A stretch of 64,000 bases of DNA from assembly GCF_006265225.1 (NCBI RefSeq), contig NZ_VDCS01000007.1, positions 185,399-249,398 on the forward strand, given 5' to 3'. The notes beneath the pieces are model-generated. The model saw nothing but the letters and a program-made list of their open reading frames with translations, searched no databases and had not been told where the DNA came from. Below are positions 35,832 to 45,831 of the stretch, in pieces (within the stretch, counting starts at the first letter, position 1; each line of letters begins with the position of its first letter). Made by a program: the position numbers and the translations under genes. The DNA comes from Allotamlana fucoidanivorans (lineage in GTDB: Bacteria > Bacteroidota > Bacteroidia > Flavobacteriales > Flavobacteriaceae).

Positions 35832-37163
35832 CTACAAATTTCTTACTGCATTTTTAAATTGCCTTCCGCGGTCTTCATAATTCTCAAACAAATCAAAACT
35901 AGCACATGCCGGCGACAGCAGTACATTATCACCAGACTCAGCCAATTTATAAGCTATCTTCACAGCCTCACTCATAAACTGAGTTTCCACAATAACATCA
36001 ACCATGTTACCAAACGTACTCATTAACTTTTCATTATCAACACCAAGACAAATGATGGCTTTTACTTTTTCATTAACAAAGGAAAATAACTCTTCATAAT
36101 TGTTACCTTTATCAACACCACCAACAATCCAAACCGTAGGCGCATCCATACTTTCTAAGGCATAATACGTTGCATTTACGTTTGTTGCTTTTGAATCGTT
36201 TATATATTGCACTTTATTAATTTTAAGCACATGCTCCAAACGATGCTCTACACCCTGAAAATTCTCTAAACTTTCACGTATAGTTTGCTTTCTTATTTTA
36301 AGCAAGTGTGCCACAGTAGAAGCTGCCATTGCATTCTTTACATTGTGCTTTCCTTCTAATGTCATGTTTGATATTGGCATAATTATTTTATTGTTATTAA
36401 TTGTTATTATAATTTTATTATCGTCAAAATATGCACCATTTTCAACGGGTGTAACCAATGAAAATGGCAATAATGTAGATTGAACTGGATTTGTTTTTAA
36501 ATGATTCACTATAACCGTATCATCTGCATCATAAATCAAATAATCATCTGCTGTTTGATTCATGGCAATTCTGAATTTTGAATTGATATAATTTTCAAAC
36601 TCATAGTTATACCTATCTAAATGATCTGGAGTGATATTAGTAATAACCGCTACTTTTGGTTTAAAATCTTTTATATCATCTAATTGAAAACTACTTATCT
36701 CTAAAACATAGTTTTCATAATCATGTTCTAGAATTTGCTTCGCAAAACTATCCCCAATATTTCCTGCCAATCCCACATTCAACTCTGTGTTCAATAAATG
36801 ATGTGTTAGCGTTGCCGTAGTAGTTTTACCATTACTACCTGTAATCCCTATAATGGTAGCATCTGTAAAATGTGATGCAAATTCGATTTCTGAAACAACC
36901 GTAATCCCCTGTTCTCGAATTTGTTTCACCAAAGCCACCTTATCTGGAATCCCTGGACTTTTCATCACAACATCGGTATTTAATATCCGTGATATTGTAT
37001 GATTTTCATCCTCCCATTCAATCTCATTATGTATAAGAACTTGTTTATAATTTTCTTTTATTGTTCCTTTATCCGAAACAAAAACATCATAACCTTTTGC
37101 CTTACCTAGAAGAGCGGTTCCTACACCACTTTCACCTCCACCAAGAACAACCAATCGTTTCAT
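35832..37163 (-). CDS. murD: UDP-N-acetylmuramoylalanine-D-glutamate ligase
   Basis: 443 residues. N-terminal nucleotide-sugar loop VVLGGGESGVGTALL, ATP loop GITGSNGKTTTATL, NITPDHLDRYNY, EHRLEHV and NDSKATNVNATYYAL, which are the MurD-specific signature, and LLSPACASFDLFENYEDRGRQF at the C-terminus. It adds D-glutamate to UDP-MurNAc-L-Ala. 11 bp before ftsW and directly after mraY. Confidence 0.98.
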   Translation of the reverse strand: MKRLVVLGGGESGVGTALLGKAKGYDVFVSDKGTIKENYKQVLIHNEIEWEDENHTISRILNTDVVMKSPGIPDKVALVKQIREQGITVVSEIEFASHFTDATIIGITGSNGKTTTATLTHHLLNTELNVGLAGNIGDSFAKQILEHDYENYVLEISSFQLDDIKDFKPKVAVITNITPDHLDRYNYEFENYINSKFRIAMNQTADDYLIYDADDTVIVNHLKTNPVQSTLLPFSLVTPVENGAYFDDNKIIITINNNKIIMPISNMTLEGKHNVKNAMAASTVAHLLKIRKQTIRESLENFQGVEHRLEHVLKINKVQYINDSKATNVNATYYALESMDAPTVWIVGGVDKGNNYEELFSFVNEKVKAIICLGVDNEKLMSTFGNMVDVIVETQFMSEAVKIAYKLAESGDNVLLSPACASFDLFENYEDRGRQFKNAVRNL

Positions 37164-38405
37164 TTATCGTATTTTCAAGGTCACAATTGTCACAATAGCT
37201 AACAAAATACCTACAATCCAGAATCTAGTAACAATTTTACTCTCATGATATCCTAATTTTTGATAATGGTGATGCAAAGGTGCCATTTTGAAAATTCGTC
37301 GCCCATCTCCATATTTTTTCTTGGTATACTTAAACCAGCTTACTTGCAGCACCACGGATAGATTCTCCGCTAAAAAAATGCCACACAATACTGGAATTAA
37401 CCACTCCTTTCTAACAGCTATCGCTATTACCGCTATAATTCCCCCAATAGTTAAACTTCCTGTATCTCCCATAAACACTTGAGCAGGATAGGTGTTATAC
37501 CATAAAAACCCAACTAAAGCTCCTACAAACGCCGCAATATAAATAGTGATTTCCTCTACGCGAGGTATATACATAATATTTAAATAATCTGAGAAAATAA
37601 TATTACCCGATACCCAAGCAAATATTCCTAACGTTAGCACTATTATAGCCGAAGTTCCAGCCGCTAAACCATCAATACCATCGGTTAAATTAGCCCCATT
37701 TGAAACGGCCGTAATAATAAAAATAGCCACTAGAATAAATATAACCCAGGCATATTTTTTCAAATCGGGGTTTATCCATGTGATTAAATTAGCATAATCA
37801 AATTCATTATTCTTAACAAACGGAATGGTGGTTTTAGTACTTTTTTCTTCTGCCGAAAATAGTTTGGACGACTCGACCTTAGGGTTCTCTGTAAGTATTT
37901 TTTGTTGCTCTACAAAAGGCAAGTTTTCTTTTAGAGTAACATCGGGATGAAAAAACAAAGTTGCTCCTACAATAATACCTAAACCAACCTGACCAAGCAC
38001 CTTAAATCTTCCTTTTAAACCTTCTTTATCGTTTTTAAATTTCTTAATATAATCATCAATGAAACCTATAGCCCCCATCCATAGTGTTGTAACAATCAAC
38101 AAGACGATATAGATATTCTCAAGTTTTGCGAATAGAAATACAGGGATTAATGTGGCTAAAATAATAATAAGTCCACCCATGGTTGGCGTTCCCGCTTTTT
38201 CTTTTTGCCCTTCAAGTCCTAGATCGCGGATTGTTTCTCCTACTTGTTGTTTTTGTAAAAAACGAATAATTCTTTTACCGTAAATGGTTGAGAATAATAG
38301 CGAAAAGATCATAGCCAAAGCCGCTCTAAAGGTGATAAACCCAAAAAGCGATGCACCTGGAAATTTAAATTGCGATTCTAAATATTCAAATAAATAATAG
38401 AGCAT
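37164..38405 (-). CDS. mraY: Phospho-N-acetylmuramoyl-pentapeptide transferase MraY
   Basis: 413 residues, about ten membrane helices. Active-site motifs: [38 protein letters not shown] and [11 protein letters not shown]. About 50 residues (roughly 150-200, ..[19 protein letters not shown]..) between the second Asp-rich motif and the next helix are absent from many bacterial homologues but common in Bacteroidota. It makes lipid I from UDP-MurNAc-pentapeptide and undecaprenyl phosphate. Confidence 0.98.
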   Translation of the reverse strand: MLYYLFEYLESQFKFPGASLFGFITFRAALAMIFSLLFSTIYGKRIIRFLQKQQVGETIRDLGLEGQKEKAGTPTMGGLIIILATLIPVFLFAKLENIYIVLLIVTTLWMGAIGFIDDYIKKFKNDKEGLKGRFKVLGQVGLGIIVGATLFFHPDVTLKENLPFVEQQKILTENPKVESSKLFSAEEKSTKTTIPFVKNNEFDYANLITWINPDLKKYAWVIFILVAIFIITAVSNGANLTDGIDGLAAGTSAIIVLTLGIFAWVSGNIIFSDYLNIMYIPRVEEITIYIAAFVGALVGFLWYNTYPAQVFMGDTGSLTIGGIIAVIAIAVRKEWLIPVLCGIFLAENLSVVLQVSWFKYTKKKYGDGRRIFKMAPLHHHYQKLGYHESKIVTRFWIVGILLAIVTIVTLKIR

Positions 38406-39869
38406 TTACTTCTGTAATTGTTTTAAAAGTTCTTTTACTATTTTAAAATCATCAAAATCAAAGCATTCTCCTTTAATTTCCTGATAGGTTTCATGTCCTT
38501 TACCCGCAATCAAAATAATATCATGAGGTTGCGCCATTTGACAGGCGGCTTTTATGGCTTGTTTTCTGTCTTCAATTGTAAGTGTTTTTTTAAAATTCTG
38601 AGGCTCAACACCAGCTTCTATTTCATCAAGTATAACTTTAGGATTTTCGCTTCGCGGATTATCACTTGTAAAAACAACTTTTGTACTTAAAGACGCTGCT
38701 ATTTTCCCCATGACAGGTCGCTTCGTCTTATCACGATCGCCACCACACCCCACCACGGTGATTAACTCCTCATTTTTGGTTCTGATACTATTAATGGTTT
38801 CCAGTACATTTTTCAAAGCATCAGGGGTATGTGCATAATCAACAATGGCAGTGATCTTCTCATTAGAAACAAGATATTGAAAACGACCACTTACACTTTC
38901 CAAATCACTTATTAACCTTAAAATTTCAACACGTTCTAATCCTAGCAAATCGGCGGTTGCATAAATTGCTAAAACATTATAGGCATTAAAATGACCTATA
39001 AGCTTAGTCCAAACCTCACTATCATTTACTTTAAGCAACAAGCCCCCAAATTGATTTTCTAAAATCTGAGCCTTATAATCTGCATACTGTTTTAAAGCAT
39101 AGGTGTACTTTCTAGCCTTAGTGTTTTGCAACATAACGAGACCATTTTTATCATCAACATTAGATAAGGCAAAAGCACTTTTAGGAAGCTCATCAAAAAA
39201 AGTCTTTTTTACATCTCTGTATTCTGCAAAGGTGTTATGATAATCTAGATGATCATGTGACAGATTGGTAAAAATTCCGCCCTCAAAACGCAATCCTTTT
39301 GTTCTATACTGATGAATACCGTGCGAACTCACTTCCATAAAACAAAACTCTACACCTTCATCATTCATCTTCTTTAAATACTTATTAATCGTCAGAGAAT
39401 CTGGCGTAGTATGCGTCGCTTTAAACTCTTTATCATCAACCATAATTTTTACAGTTGACAATAAGCCCACCTTATAGCCCGCCTTTTTAAATAATTGATA
39501 GAGCAAACTAGCTACCGTAGTTTTACCATTTGTTCCAGTAACTCCAACAAGTTTTAAGTTTTCAGACGGGTTTTCATAATAATTGGCCGCAACAACCGCA
39601 AGAGCTTTACTTGAATTATCAACTTCAATATAGGTGACTCCTTCAACGATTTCCTTTGGTATTTCTTCACAAATTACAGCAACAGCACCACCACAAATAG
39701 CCGTTTTAATAAAGTCATGACCATCTGACACCAAACCACGTATCGCTACAAAAAGATCTCCTTTATTTATAAGTCTGGAATCAAACGCAATAGCGCGTGT
39801 ACGCACAGTAGTACTTCCTACCACAGCGTTGATAGTCACTTTATATAATATATCTTTTAACTGCATCAA
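38406..39869 (-). CDS. murE: UDP-MurNAc-tripeptide ligase MurE
   Basis: 487 residues. ATP loop GVTGTNGKTTVASLLYQL, the THTTPDS motif, NLSHDHLDYHNTFAEY, and DNPRSENP in the C-terminal domain. The DNPR form is the one linked to meso-diaminopimelate as the added third residue, which fits Gram-negative Bacteroidota. It overlaps the transpeptidase gene upstream by 4 bp and abuts mraY. Confidence 0.97.
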   Translation of the reverse strand: MMQLKDILYKVTINAVVGSTTVRTRAIAFDSRLINKGDLFVAIRGLVSDGHDFIKTAICGGAVAVICEEIPKEIVEGVTYIEVDNSSKALAVVAANYYENPSENLKLVGVTGTNGKTTVASLLYQLFKKAGYKVGLLSTVKIMVDDKEFKATHTTPDSLTINKYLKKMNDEGVEFCFMEVSSHGIHQYRTKGLRFEGGIFTNLSHDHLDYHNTFAEYRDVKKTFFDELPKSAFALSNVDDKNGLVMLQNTKARKYTYALKQYADYKAQILENQFGGLLLKVNDSEVWTKLIGHFNAYNVLAIYATADLLGLERVEILRLISDLESVSGRFQYLVSNEKITAIVDYAHTPDALKNVLETINSIRTKNEELITVVGCGGDRDKTKRPVMGKIAASLSTKVVFTSDNPRSENPKVILDEIEAGVEPQNFKKTLTIEDRKQAIKAACQMAQPHDIILIAGKGHETYQEIKGECFDFDDFKIVKELLKQLQK

Positions 39870-41881
39870 GAGGCTCTTAAAACTATGGTTTGATTATTTT
39901 TTAACTTGGTATTTTTATCAATAGACTGCGCTCGCACCACCCCATTCCCATCTAACTTCACTTTAACATCAACCTGCATATTCTCCAACAATACAACAGC
40001 ATCCATAGCAGGCATCCCAACCACATTAGGCATAATGGTTTTATAGGTTTGAGCCACTTTATAAAAGTCTTCAAACTCATTCTCTACTGTTGCCACTTTC
40101 ACATCTAGAGAGGTTACTTGATCTATTAAAGGTGTATCTGTATATATTTTTTTTGCAATTCTTTTAAATACAGGCCCCGAAACATCAGCCCCATAATACC
40201 CTATTCCCTTTTCTGGTTCATGAATGACAACTATACATGAATACTTAGGGTTATCTGCAGGAAAATACCCTGCAAATGATGAAATATAATTTAGCTTCTC
40301 TTTGTTCCTATAATCTTTTTGACAAGTTCCTGTTTTACCTGCCATTGAAAAGTTTTTAGAATACAAACGATGCCCTGTACCATGGTCTTTTTCAACAACT
40401 CCTTTAAGCAAACTCTGCAACTTACTAATAGTTTCTTTTGAGCAGACTTGTTCATTTATCACTTCTCTTTCAAATGTCTCTACTACTCTATCAAACTCTC
40501 TAACTTCTCTTAAAAATCGTGGTTTAACCATAACCCCATCATTAGCAACAGCATTGTAAAAAGTTAAGGTTTGCAGTGGCGTAAAAGACACACCATAACC
40601 GTAAGCCATCCATTGCAAAGCAATACCACTCCACCTACCGTTTTTTACACGAGGATCTGGAATAATAGGTTTAGGCTCACCAATTATTGGCAAATCTAAA
40701 TCCTTATGCAAGTTCATCTCATATAGCTGATCTACAAACTTTTCAGGCTTCTTTTTGTAAGCCTTATCAATTACCTTTACAATACCTGTATTTGAAGACA
40801 CTTCAAAAGCCTTTGAAACAGAAATTTTACCATACCCTCCATGTTTAGAATCGCGTACTTTCTTACCATAGAAACTTATTTCTCCTTTTTCTGTATCCAC
40901 CACATCACTTGTATCTGCCAACTTATGCTCAAAAACAGCTGCAAGCGCCATTAACTTAAATGTTGATCCAGATTCATGACTTTCACCAACAGCATAGTTT
41001 AAGCGCTCATAGTATGTTCCATTCTTATTTCTACCAAGATTAGAAATCGCTCTGATTTCTCCTGTTTTAGTTTCCATAACCACTACACAGCCATGATCTG
41101 CCTTGTACTTTTCTAACTGTTCTAACAAAGCATGATGCGCAATATCCTGAACATTTACATCAATAGTTGTATAGACATCATATCCATCTTTTGGTTCCAC
41201 TTCATTAGCATCGTTTAAAGGCTTCCACTGTCCGTTCCCAATTTTCTGTTTTTTACGCTTCCCGTCAACGCCACGCAAATACTTCACACCAAAAGCTCCA
41301 TCAATACCTGGTCTGGTTACATTGCCTTTATCATCAATACGCTCATAACCAATAGTTCTTTGCGCAATACCCCCCATAGGGTGCTCCCGCTTTGTTGTTT
41401 GCTCAACAATTAAGCCACCTTTAAACGCTCCCTGATTTAATAATGGAAAATTTCGAATTCGTACATAATCAGAATACCCTATATTTCTTGCGATAAGATA
41501 ATATCTGTTTTTATTAGCTCTAGCTCGCCTTAATTGCCTTTCTATTTTAGCTGAAGACCTACCTGAATACTCAGCGAGCGAATCTGCCAATCCTTTAACA
41601 TGCTTCTCGAATGTTTTTTTCGAAGACGTTATAGCATCAAACCTTATATCATATTTAGGAATTGAAGTAGCCAATAAATTGCCATTCACAGAGTAAACAT
41701 TTCCTCGATTTGCGGGAATAATCACATCTTTTACCACGCGCTTTGTAGCTAATGCTTTATACTTTTCACCATGAACAAACTGAATACTCAATAGCTTAAA
41801 CACCACAGCAATACCAAAGATGAACATACATCCTGCTATAAAATACAAACGGTTCAATATGTCTTTTTCTTTCACTGCCAA
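39866..41881 (-). CDS. ftsI: Septal transpeptidase (PBP3/FtsI) with C-terminal PASTA domain
   Basis: 671 residues. One N-terminal membrane helix (about 12-32), a dimerisation module, then the transpeptidase domain with SxxK in GSTFKLMAL, SxN in SSNTG and KTG in AGKTGTCQ. A single PASTA repeat closes the protein (VGMPAMDAVVLLENMQVDVKV..). It cross-links septal peptidoglycan as partner of FtsW. It lies 9 bp after the ftsL-like gene. Confidence 0.97.
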   Translation of the reverse strand: MAVKEKDILNRLYFIAGCMFIFGIAVVFKLLSIQFVHGEKYKALATKRVVKDVIIPANRGNVYSVNGNLLATSIPKYDIRFDAITSSKKTFEKHVKGLADSLAEYSGRSSAKIERQLRRARANKNRYYLIARNIGYSDYVRIRNFPLLNQGAFKGGLIVEQTTKREHPMGGIAQRTIGYERIDDKGNVTRPGIDGAFGVKYLRGVDGKRKKQKIGNGQWKPLNDANEVEPKDGYDVYTTIDVNVQDIAHHALLEQLEKYKADHGCVVVMETKTGEIRAISNLGRNKNGTYYERLNYAVGESHESGSTFKLMALAAVFEHKLADTSDVVDTEKGEISFYGKKVRDSKHGGYGKISVSKAFEVSSNTGIVKVIDKAYKKKPEKFVDQLYEMNLHKDLDLPIIGEPKPIIPDPRVKNGRWSGIALQWMAYGYGVSFTPLQTLTFYNAVANDGVMVKPRFLREVREFDRVVETFEREVINEQVCSKETISKLQSLLKGVVEKDHGTGHRLYSKNFSMAGKTGTCQKDYRNKEKLNYISSFAGYFPADNPKYSCIVVIHEPEKGIGYYGADVSGPVFKRIAKKIYTDTPLIDQVTSLDVKVATVENEFEDFYKVAQTYKTIMPNVVGMPAMDAVVLLENMQVDVKVKLDGNGVVRAQSIDKNTKLKNNQTIVLRAS

Positions 41882-41890
41882 AACCGAACG

Positions 41891-42208
41891 CTATTCTTGA
41901 GATTTAACTTTAATTTTTTGAGGCGGATTCTCTGAAAGCGATAATCCTTTTTCTTTCATAACCTTTACAACATGCGACTCCATTTTTAACTTCATCAATC
42001 TTGACCGACCATCAAAAAACTTAGACCGTATTTCTTTTACTTCATTTTTCAAACGTGCAATCTCATAAACTTTTTTATCTGCACTGTGAGAACTTGCAAT
42101 CATCACAATAGCTAATCCTGACAAAAAGAGAATAAACCGCCAACTCCTAAAAGCATCTTCACTTATTAAAAATGTACCCTTTAATATGTTATAAATATTC
42201 GTCTTCAT
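41891..42208 (-). CDS. FtsL-like division protein
   Basis: 105 residues. One membrane helix (about 27-43) flanked by a short cytoplasmic tail and a periplasmic coiled-coil region (about 48-90: KKVYEIARLKNEVKEIRSKFFDGRS..). Size, topology and position between rsmH and ftsI are those of FtsL; sequence conservation in this family is weak, so the call rests on synteny and topology. Confidence 0.85.
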   Translation of the reverse strand: MKTNIYNILKGTFLISEDAFRSWRFILFLSGLAIVMIASSHSADKKVYEIARLKNEVKEIRSKFFDGRSRLMKLKMESHVVKVMKEKGLSLSENPPQKIKVKSQE

Positions 42209-43114
42209 TTATATTTTTTCAGCCACTCTTAATTTTGCGCTTCTCGCTCTATTATTCATTTTTATTTCTTTAGCCGATGGCACTAGTAATCCGTTAACTT
42301 TTTTTAAAGGCACTTCAAAATTTCCAAACATATCACGTTCAGGCTCACCCTCAAACATACCGTTTCTAATAAAGCGCTTCACCAACCTATCTTCTAACGA
42401 ATGATAGGAAATAAAACTTAAACGCCCTCCAACCTTCAAAATATCAGGTGTTTGCAATAAAAACTCTTTCAACACCTCAATCTCTTGATTCACCTCAATT
42501 CTAATAGCCTGATAAATTTGGGCCAAAATTTTATTAGCATGTCTTGGCGACAAAAACTTGTTTAAAACCTGTTTCAATTGCTCACTCGTTACAATAGGAC
42601 TAACATCTCGCTGCTCAACAATAGCTCGTGCCATAGCAGGAGCCGCTCTTAACTCCCCATACTGCAACAACACCTTTTTAAGATCTTCTTCACTATATTC
42701 ATTGACCACATGAAAGGCAGACAATTCATTCTTTTGATTCATTCGCATATCCAAGTTGGCCTCAAATCGCGTAGAAAACCCACGTTCGGCCACATCAAAC
42801 TGATGCGAAGACACTCCAAAATCAGCCAAAATCCCATCTACCTCTTTCACACCATGAAACCTCAAAAACCGTTTTATATATCTAAAATTCTCATGAATTA
42901 AAGTAAACCGTTCATCATCAATAGCATTCTTCAACGCATCAGAATCCTGATCAAAAGCAAACAAACGCCCATTAGCTCCAAGCCTATTCAATATTTCTCT
43001 ACTATGCCCGCCACCACCAAAAGTTACATCCACATAAATACCATCTGGCCTTACCGCCAAACCATCTACTGTTTCTTTTAAAAGCACTGGGTTATGATAT
43101 TCCATAGTCATCAT
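42209..43114 (-). CDS. rsmH: 16S rRNA (cytosine-1402 N4) methyltransferase RsmH
   Basis: 301 residues. SAM-binding DVTFGGGGHSREIL, ADFGVSSHQFD, GFSTRFEANLDMRMN and the C-terminal FISYHSLEDRLVKRF are the family hallmarks. It methylates C1402 in the ribosomal P site. The start is one of three close ATGs (MMTMEY) and overlaps the 3' end of mraZ by up to 23 bp, so the two are translationally coupled. Confidence 0.97.
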   Translation of the reverse strand: MMTMEYHNPVLLKETVDGLAVRPDGIYVDVTFGGGGHSREILNRLGANGRLFAFDQDSDALKNAIDDERFTLIHENFRYIKRFLRFHGVKEVDGILADFGVSSHQFDVAERGFSTRFEANLDMRMNQKNELSAFHVVNEYSEEDLKKVLLQYGELRAAPAMARAIVEQRDVSPIVTSEQLKQVLNKFLSPRHANKILAQIYQAIRIEVNQEIEVLKEFLLQTPDILKVGGRLSFISYHSLEDRLVKRFIRNGMFEGEPERDMFGNFEVPLKKVNGLLVPSAKEIKMNNRARSAKLRVAEKI

Positions 43115-43562
43115 CGTCTTGTCCCATAACTTCCTCTGCTAAATCAGCAAAGTCAATTGCCGCATCATCAATAGCTTGTTCATACAAATCTTTATCCCAT
43201 ATTTCAATAATATTGATAGCCGAAGCCACGACAATATTTTTTGAAATGTTAGCAAAAACCGTTAAATCTTTAGGAATCAACAAGCGTCCATTCACATCAA
43301 CCTCAACAATTTTGGCGCCAGCAGTAAACCTTCTAATAAAATCGTTGTTCTTCTTTTTAAACTTGTTAAGTTTGTTCATTTTCTGCATAAGCACCTGCCA
43401 CTCGCTCATGGGATACAACTCTAAACACTTTTGAAATACAGAACGACGCAATACAAACCCTTCATCCATGACAGAAGAAAGTTGTTTTTTGATTGCAACA
43501 GGCATCATTAATCGGCCTTTTGCATCAACTTTGCAATCGTATGTTCCTGTGATTAAGTCCAA
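43092..43562 (-). CDS. mraZ: Transcriptional regulator MraZ
   Basis: 156 residues from a TTG at 43562. The longest frame runs to a GTG at 43619, but that codon lies inside the third MraZ-type operator repeat and upstream of the -7 box, and family members begin about a dozen residues before the first DxKGR motif, as here (DLITGTYDCKVDAKGR). Two AbrB-like halves carry DAKGRLMMP and DVNGRLLIP. MraZ binds repeats upstream of its own gene and adjusts dcw expression. First gene of the dcw cluster. Confidence 0.92.
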   Translation of the reverse strand: MDLITGTYDCKVDAKGRLMMPVAIKKQLSSVMDEGFVLRRSVFQKCLELYPMSEWQVLMQKMNKLNKFKKKNNDFIRRFTAGAKIVEVDVNGRLLIPKDLTVFANISKNIVVASAINIIEIWDKDLYEQAIDDAAIDFADLAEEVMGQDDDDYGIS

Positions 43563-43595
43563 AAGCAGTTTTCTAGTTGGTAAACGTTTATATTT

Positions 43596-43603
43596 CAAAT
43601 ATA
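43596..43603 (-). promoter_or_regulatory. -7 box (TATATTTG) of the dcw cluster
   Basis: Exact TAnnTTTG match on the minus strand. Transcription would begin about 43590, giving a leader of roughly 30 nt to the TTG at 43562. The GTG at 43619 would not be on this transcript. Confidence 0.6.
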
Positions 43604-43612
43604 TTGAAAAAT

Positions 43613-43642
43613 TTACCACATATTACCACTTTATACCACTTT
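43613..43642 (-). promoter_or_regulatory. Three MraZ-box direct repeats
   Basis: On the minus strand AAAGTGGTAT, AAAGTGGTAA and TATGTGGTAA follow one another with exact 10-bp period, sharing GTGGTA. MraZ operators are known as three short repeats with one-turn spacing; the AAAGTG core resembles the form reported in Mollicutes. They overlap the -33 region of the promoter at 43596. Confidence 0.8.
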
Positions 43643-43834
43643 GTTAATAAATTTTCGATAAACTCGAATTTAAAACAGCTAAAAAAGTGGCTCATCCCCA
43701 CCTAAAACAGTATACAACTAACTACCAGACAGTTCACGTTTTACCGCAGCCCAATGTTAACATCTCAAATTGCTGCTGAGATCTTAGGTGAATTTTAAAG
43801 ATTTGTTAATTTTAAGGGAAAAGAATAATTATAG

Positions 43835-43863
43835 TTGAAATTTCAATGAAATAACTATATTTG
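43835..43863 (+). promoter_or_regulatory. Promoter of the alpha/beta hydrolase gene
   Basis: -33 TTG at 43835-43837 and -7 TATATTTG at 43856-43863 with an 18-bp gap, the clearest complete Bacteroidota promoter in the window. Transcription should begin near 43868. Confidence 0.75.
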
Positions 43864-43888
43864 TTTTCAATGATTGACCGACTCTTTA

Positions 43889-44653
43889 ATGACACATAGT
43901 TTAAAAAAAGAAAGCAAATACAGTTATATAGAAGCAGGAGAAGGCACCCCAATTATAATACTTCATGGTTTAATGGGAGGCTTAAGTAATTTTGATGCTG
44001 TGACCGATTTTTTTAGTGAGAAAGGCTACAAAATACTCATCCCAGAACTCCCCATATACTCTATGTCTTTATTAAAAACCAATGTAAAAAGTTTTGCCAA
44101 ATACTTACATGATTTCATTGATTTTAAAGGACTTAAAGAAGTCATTGTTCTTGGAAATTCACTTGGTGGACATATTGGACTTTATCACACAAAAATGTTT
44201 CCTGAATCTGTGAAAGCTTTAATTATTACAGGGAGCTCAGGACTTTATGAAAGCGCTATGGGTAGCGGGTATACTAAACGTAGTGATTATGAAGTTATCA
44301 AAAAGAAAGCGCAAGATGTTTTTTATGACCCAGAGGTAGCTACTAAAGAAATTGTAGATGAAGTTTATGAAACGGTAAACGACAGAAACAAACTTGTAAA
44401 AACTTTAGCTATTGCCAAAAGTGCCATAAGACACAATATGTCTAAAGATTTACCAAAAATGCACACGCCTACCTGCATTATTTGGGGTAAAAATGACACT
44501 GTAACACCTCCAGAGGTGGCCGAGGAGTTTAATGATCTTTTACCTGATTCAGAGTTATTCTGGATTGATAAATGTGGCCATGCTGCTATGATGGAGCATC
44601 CCGATGAATTTAATGATATTCTGAAATCTTGGCTTGATAAAAGAGGCTTCTAG
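43889..44653 (+). CDS. Alpha/beta hydrolase
   Basis: 254 residues from the ATG at 43889. A TTG at 43874 would add five residues but is only a few bases from the predicted transcription start. Fold signatures: oxyanion HGLMGGLSNF, nucleophile elbow GNSLGG (Ser), acid Asp in IIWGKNDTVTPPE and catalytic His in KCGHAAMMEHP. A cytoplasmic esterase/hydrolase of unknown substrate. Divergent from the dcw cluster and 46 bp before engB, with which it is probably co-transcribed. Confidence 0.9.
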   Translation: MTHSLKKESKYSYIEAGEGTPIIILHGLMGGLSNFDAVTDFFSEKGYKILIPELPIYSMSLLKTNVKSFAKYLHDFIDFKGLKEVIVLGNSLGGHIGLYHTKMFPESVKALIITGSSGLYESAMGSGYTKRSDYEVIKKKAQDVFYDPEVATKEIVDEVYETVNDRNKLVKTLAIAKSAIRHNMSKDLPKMHTPTCIIWGKNDTVTPPEVAEEFNDLLPDSELFWIDKCGHAAMMEHPDEFNDILKSWLDKRGF

Positions 44654-44699
44654 TTTAGAGCCGTAATTAATACAGCGTCGTTTAAAAAGTGCTTGTCTC

Positions 44700-45311
44700 A
44701 TGAAAATTAAATCTGCTGAATTTGTAGTAAGTAACTCTGATGTGTCTAAGTGTCCTAAAACGAGGCTTCCCGAATACGCATTTATTGGCAGAAGTAATGT
44801 AGGTAAATCTTCCTTAATTAATATGTTAACCGGAAGAAAAAGCCTTGCTAAAACATCAGGAAAACCAGGAAAAACACAGCTTATCAATCATTTTTTAATT
44901 AATAAAAACTGGCATCTAGTTGATTTACCAGGCTATGGTTACGCGCGTGTATCAAAATCTTCAAAAAAGGTTTTTCAAAAATTTATTACTCAATATTTTA
45001 GTCTGCGTGAACAACTGATTACTGCTTTTGTTTTAGTAGACATAAGACATGAACCACAACCTATTGACTTAGAATTTATGCAATGGCTTGGTGAAAACGG
45101 CATTCCGTTTTCTATAATTTTTACGAAAGCGGACAAACTAAAACCTAAAGCCATTGAAAACCATATTGAAGCCTATAAAGCAATCCTTCTTGAAACCTGG
45201 GAAGACATGCCTAATTATTTTATTACTTCATCCTCAAAGAGCATTGGCAAAGACACCGTTTTAGACTATATTGAACAACTTAATGGCAATATGGCATTAG
45301 AGGGCGAGTAA
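44700..45311 (+). CDS. engB: Ribosome biogenesis GTP-binding protein YihA/EngB
   Basis: 203 residues. G-protein motifs: G1 [13 protein letters not shown]2 region [16 protein letters not shown]3 [12 protein letters not shown]4 TKADKL and G5 SSSKSIGKD. The DLPGYGYA motif is characteristic of EngB, which helps assemble the large ribosomal subunit. Co-directional with the hydrolase upstream and the acetyltransferase downstream. Confidence 0.97.
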   Translation: MKIKSAEFVVSNSDVSKCPKTRLPEYAFIGRSNVGKSSLINMLTGRKSLAKTSGKPGKTQLINHFLINKNWHLVDLPGYGYARVSKSSKKVFQKFITQYFSLREQLITAFVLVDIRHEPQPIDLEFMQWLGENGIPFSIIFTKADKLKPKAIENHIEAYKAILLETWEDMPNYFITSSSKSIGKDTVLDYIEQLNGNMALEGE

Positions 45312-45375
45312 GTAAACCAAAAATTCTACAGCACAGGTCTATTCAACAACTTAACGTCACAAAACAAAATTTGAT

Positions 45376-45831
45376 ATGACATTTAGAAAAGCCACTAGGG
45401 AAGATGTGCCTCAAATTGTTCTGCTTTTTGCTGATGACAAACTAGGTAAAACCAGAGAAGATTTAAACACCCCTATTTCAAAGAGTTACCTTGAGGCTTT
45501 TAAAATAATAGATGCCGACAAAAACCAAGAGCTCATGGTAGTTGAGGATGAAACACTAAGCATTATAGGGACATTTCAACTTACTTTTATACAATATTTA
45601 AACTACCGTGGTGGCTTACGTGCTCAAATTGAATCCGTTCAAATTAGAAAAGACAAAAGAGGTATGGGTTTAGGTAAGCTTATGCTTCAGTGGGCTATTA
45701 ATAGAGCGAAAGAACGTAATGCTTGTTTAATTCAACTTACTAGCGACAAACAACGCCCTAGAGCCATTCATTTTTACAAAAACTTAGGATTTGTTGCCAG
45801 CCATGAAGGCATGAAATTGCATTTAAAGTAA
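45376..45831 (+). CDS. GNAT-family N-acetyltransferase
   Basis: 151 residues. Motif A of the acetyl-CoA fold is clear: VQIRKDKRGMGLGKLMLQWAINRAKER (Q/RxxGxG/A), followed by LTSDKQRPRAIHFYKNLGFVASHEGMKLHL. Acetylates a small molecule or amine; substrate not recognisable. Its stop codon falls inside a hairpin shared with the convergent permease gene. Confidence 0.9.
   Translation: MTFRKATREDVPQIVLLFADDKLGKTREDLNTPISKSYLEAFKIIDADKNQELMVVEDETLSIIGTFQLTFIQYLNYRGGLRAQIESVQIRKDKRGMGLGKLMLQWAINRAKERNACLIQLTSDKQRPRAIHFYKNLGFVASHEGMKLHLK

Noticed and set aside
35513..35857. 114-residue plus-strand frame over ftsW
   Set aside because: Antisense shadow with no domain; ftsW is unambiguous.
43563..43619. 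19-residue N-terminal extension of MraZ from a GTG
   Set aside because: The GTG is inside an operator repeat and upstream of the likely -7 box, and family members have no such extension.
44555..44887. 110-residue minus-strand frame across the hydrolase/engB junction
   Set aside because: Antisense to two well-supported genes, no start context and no domain.
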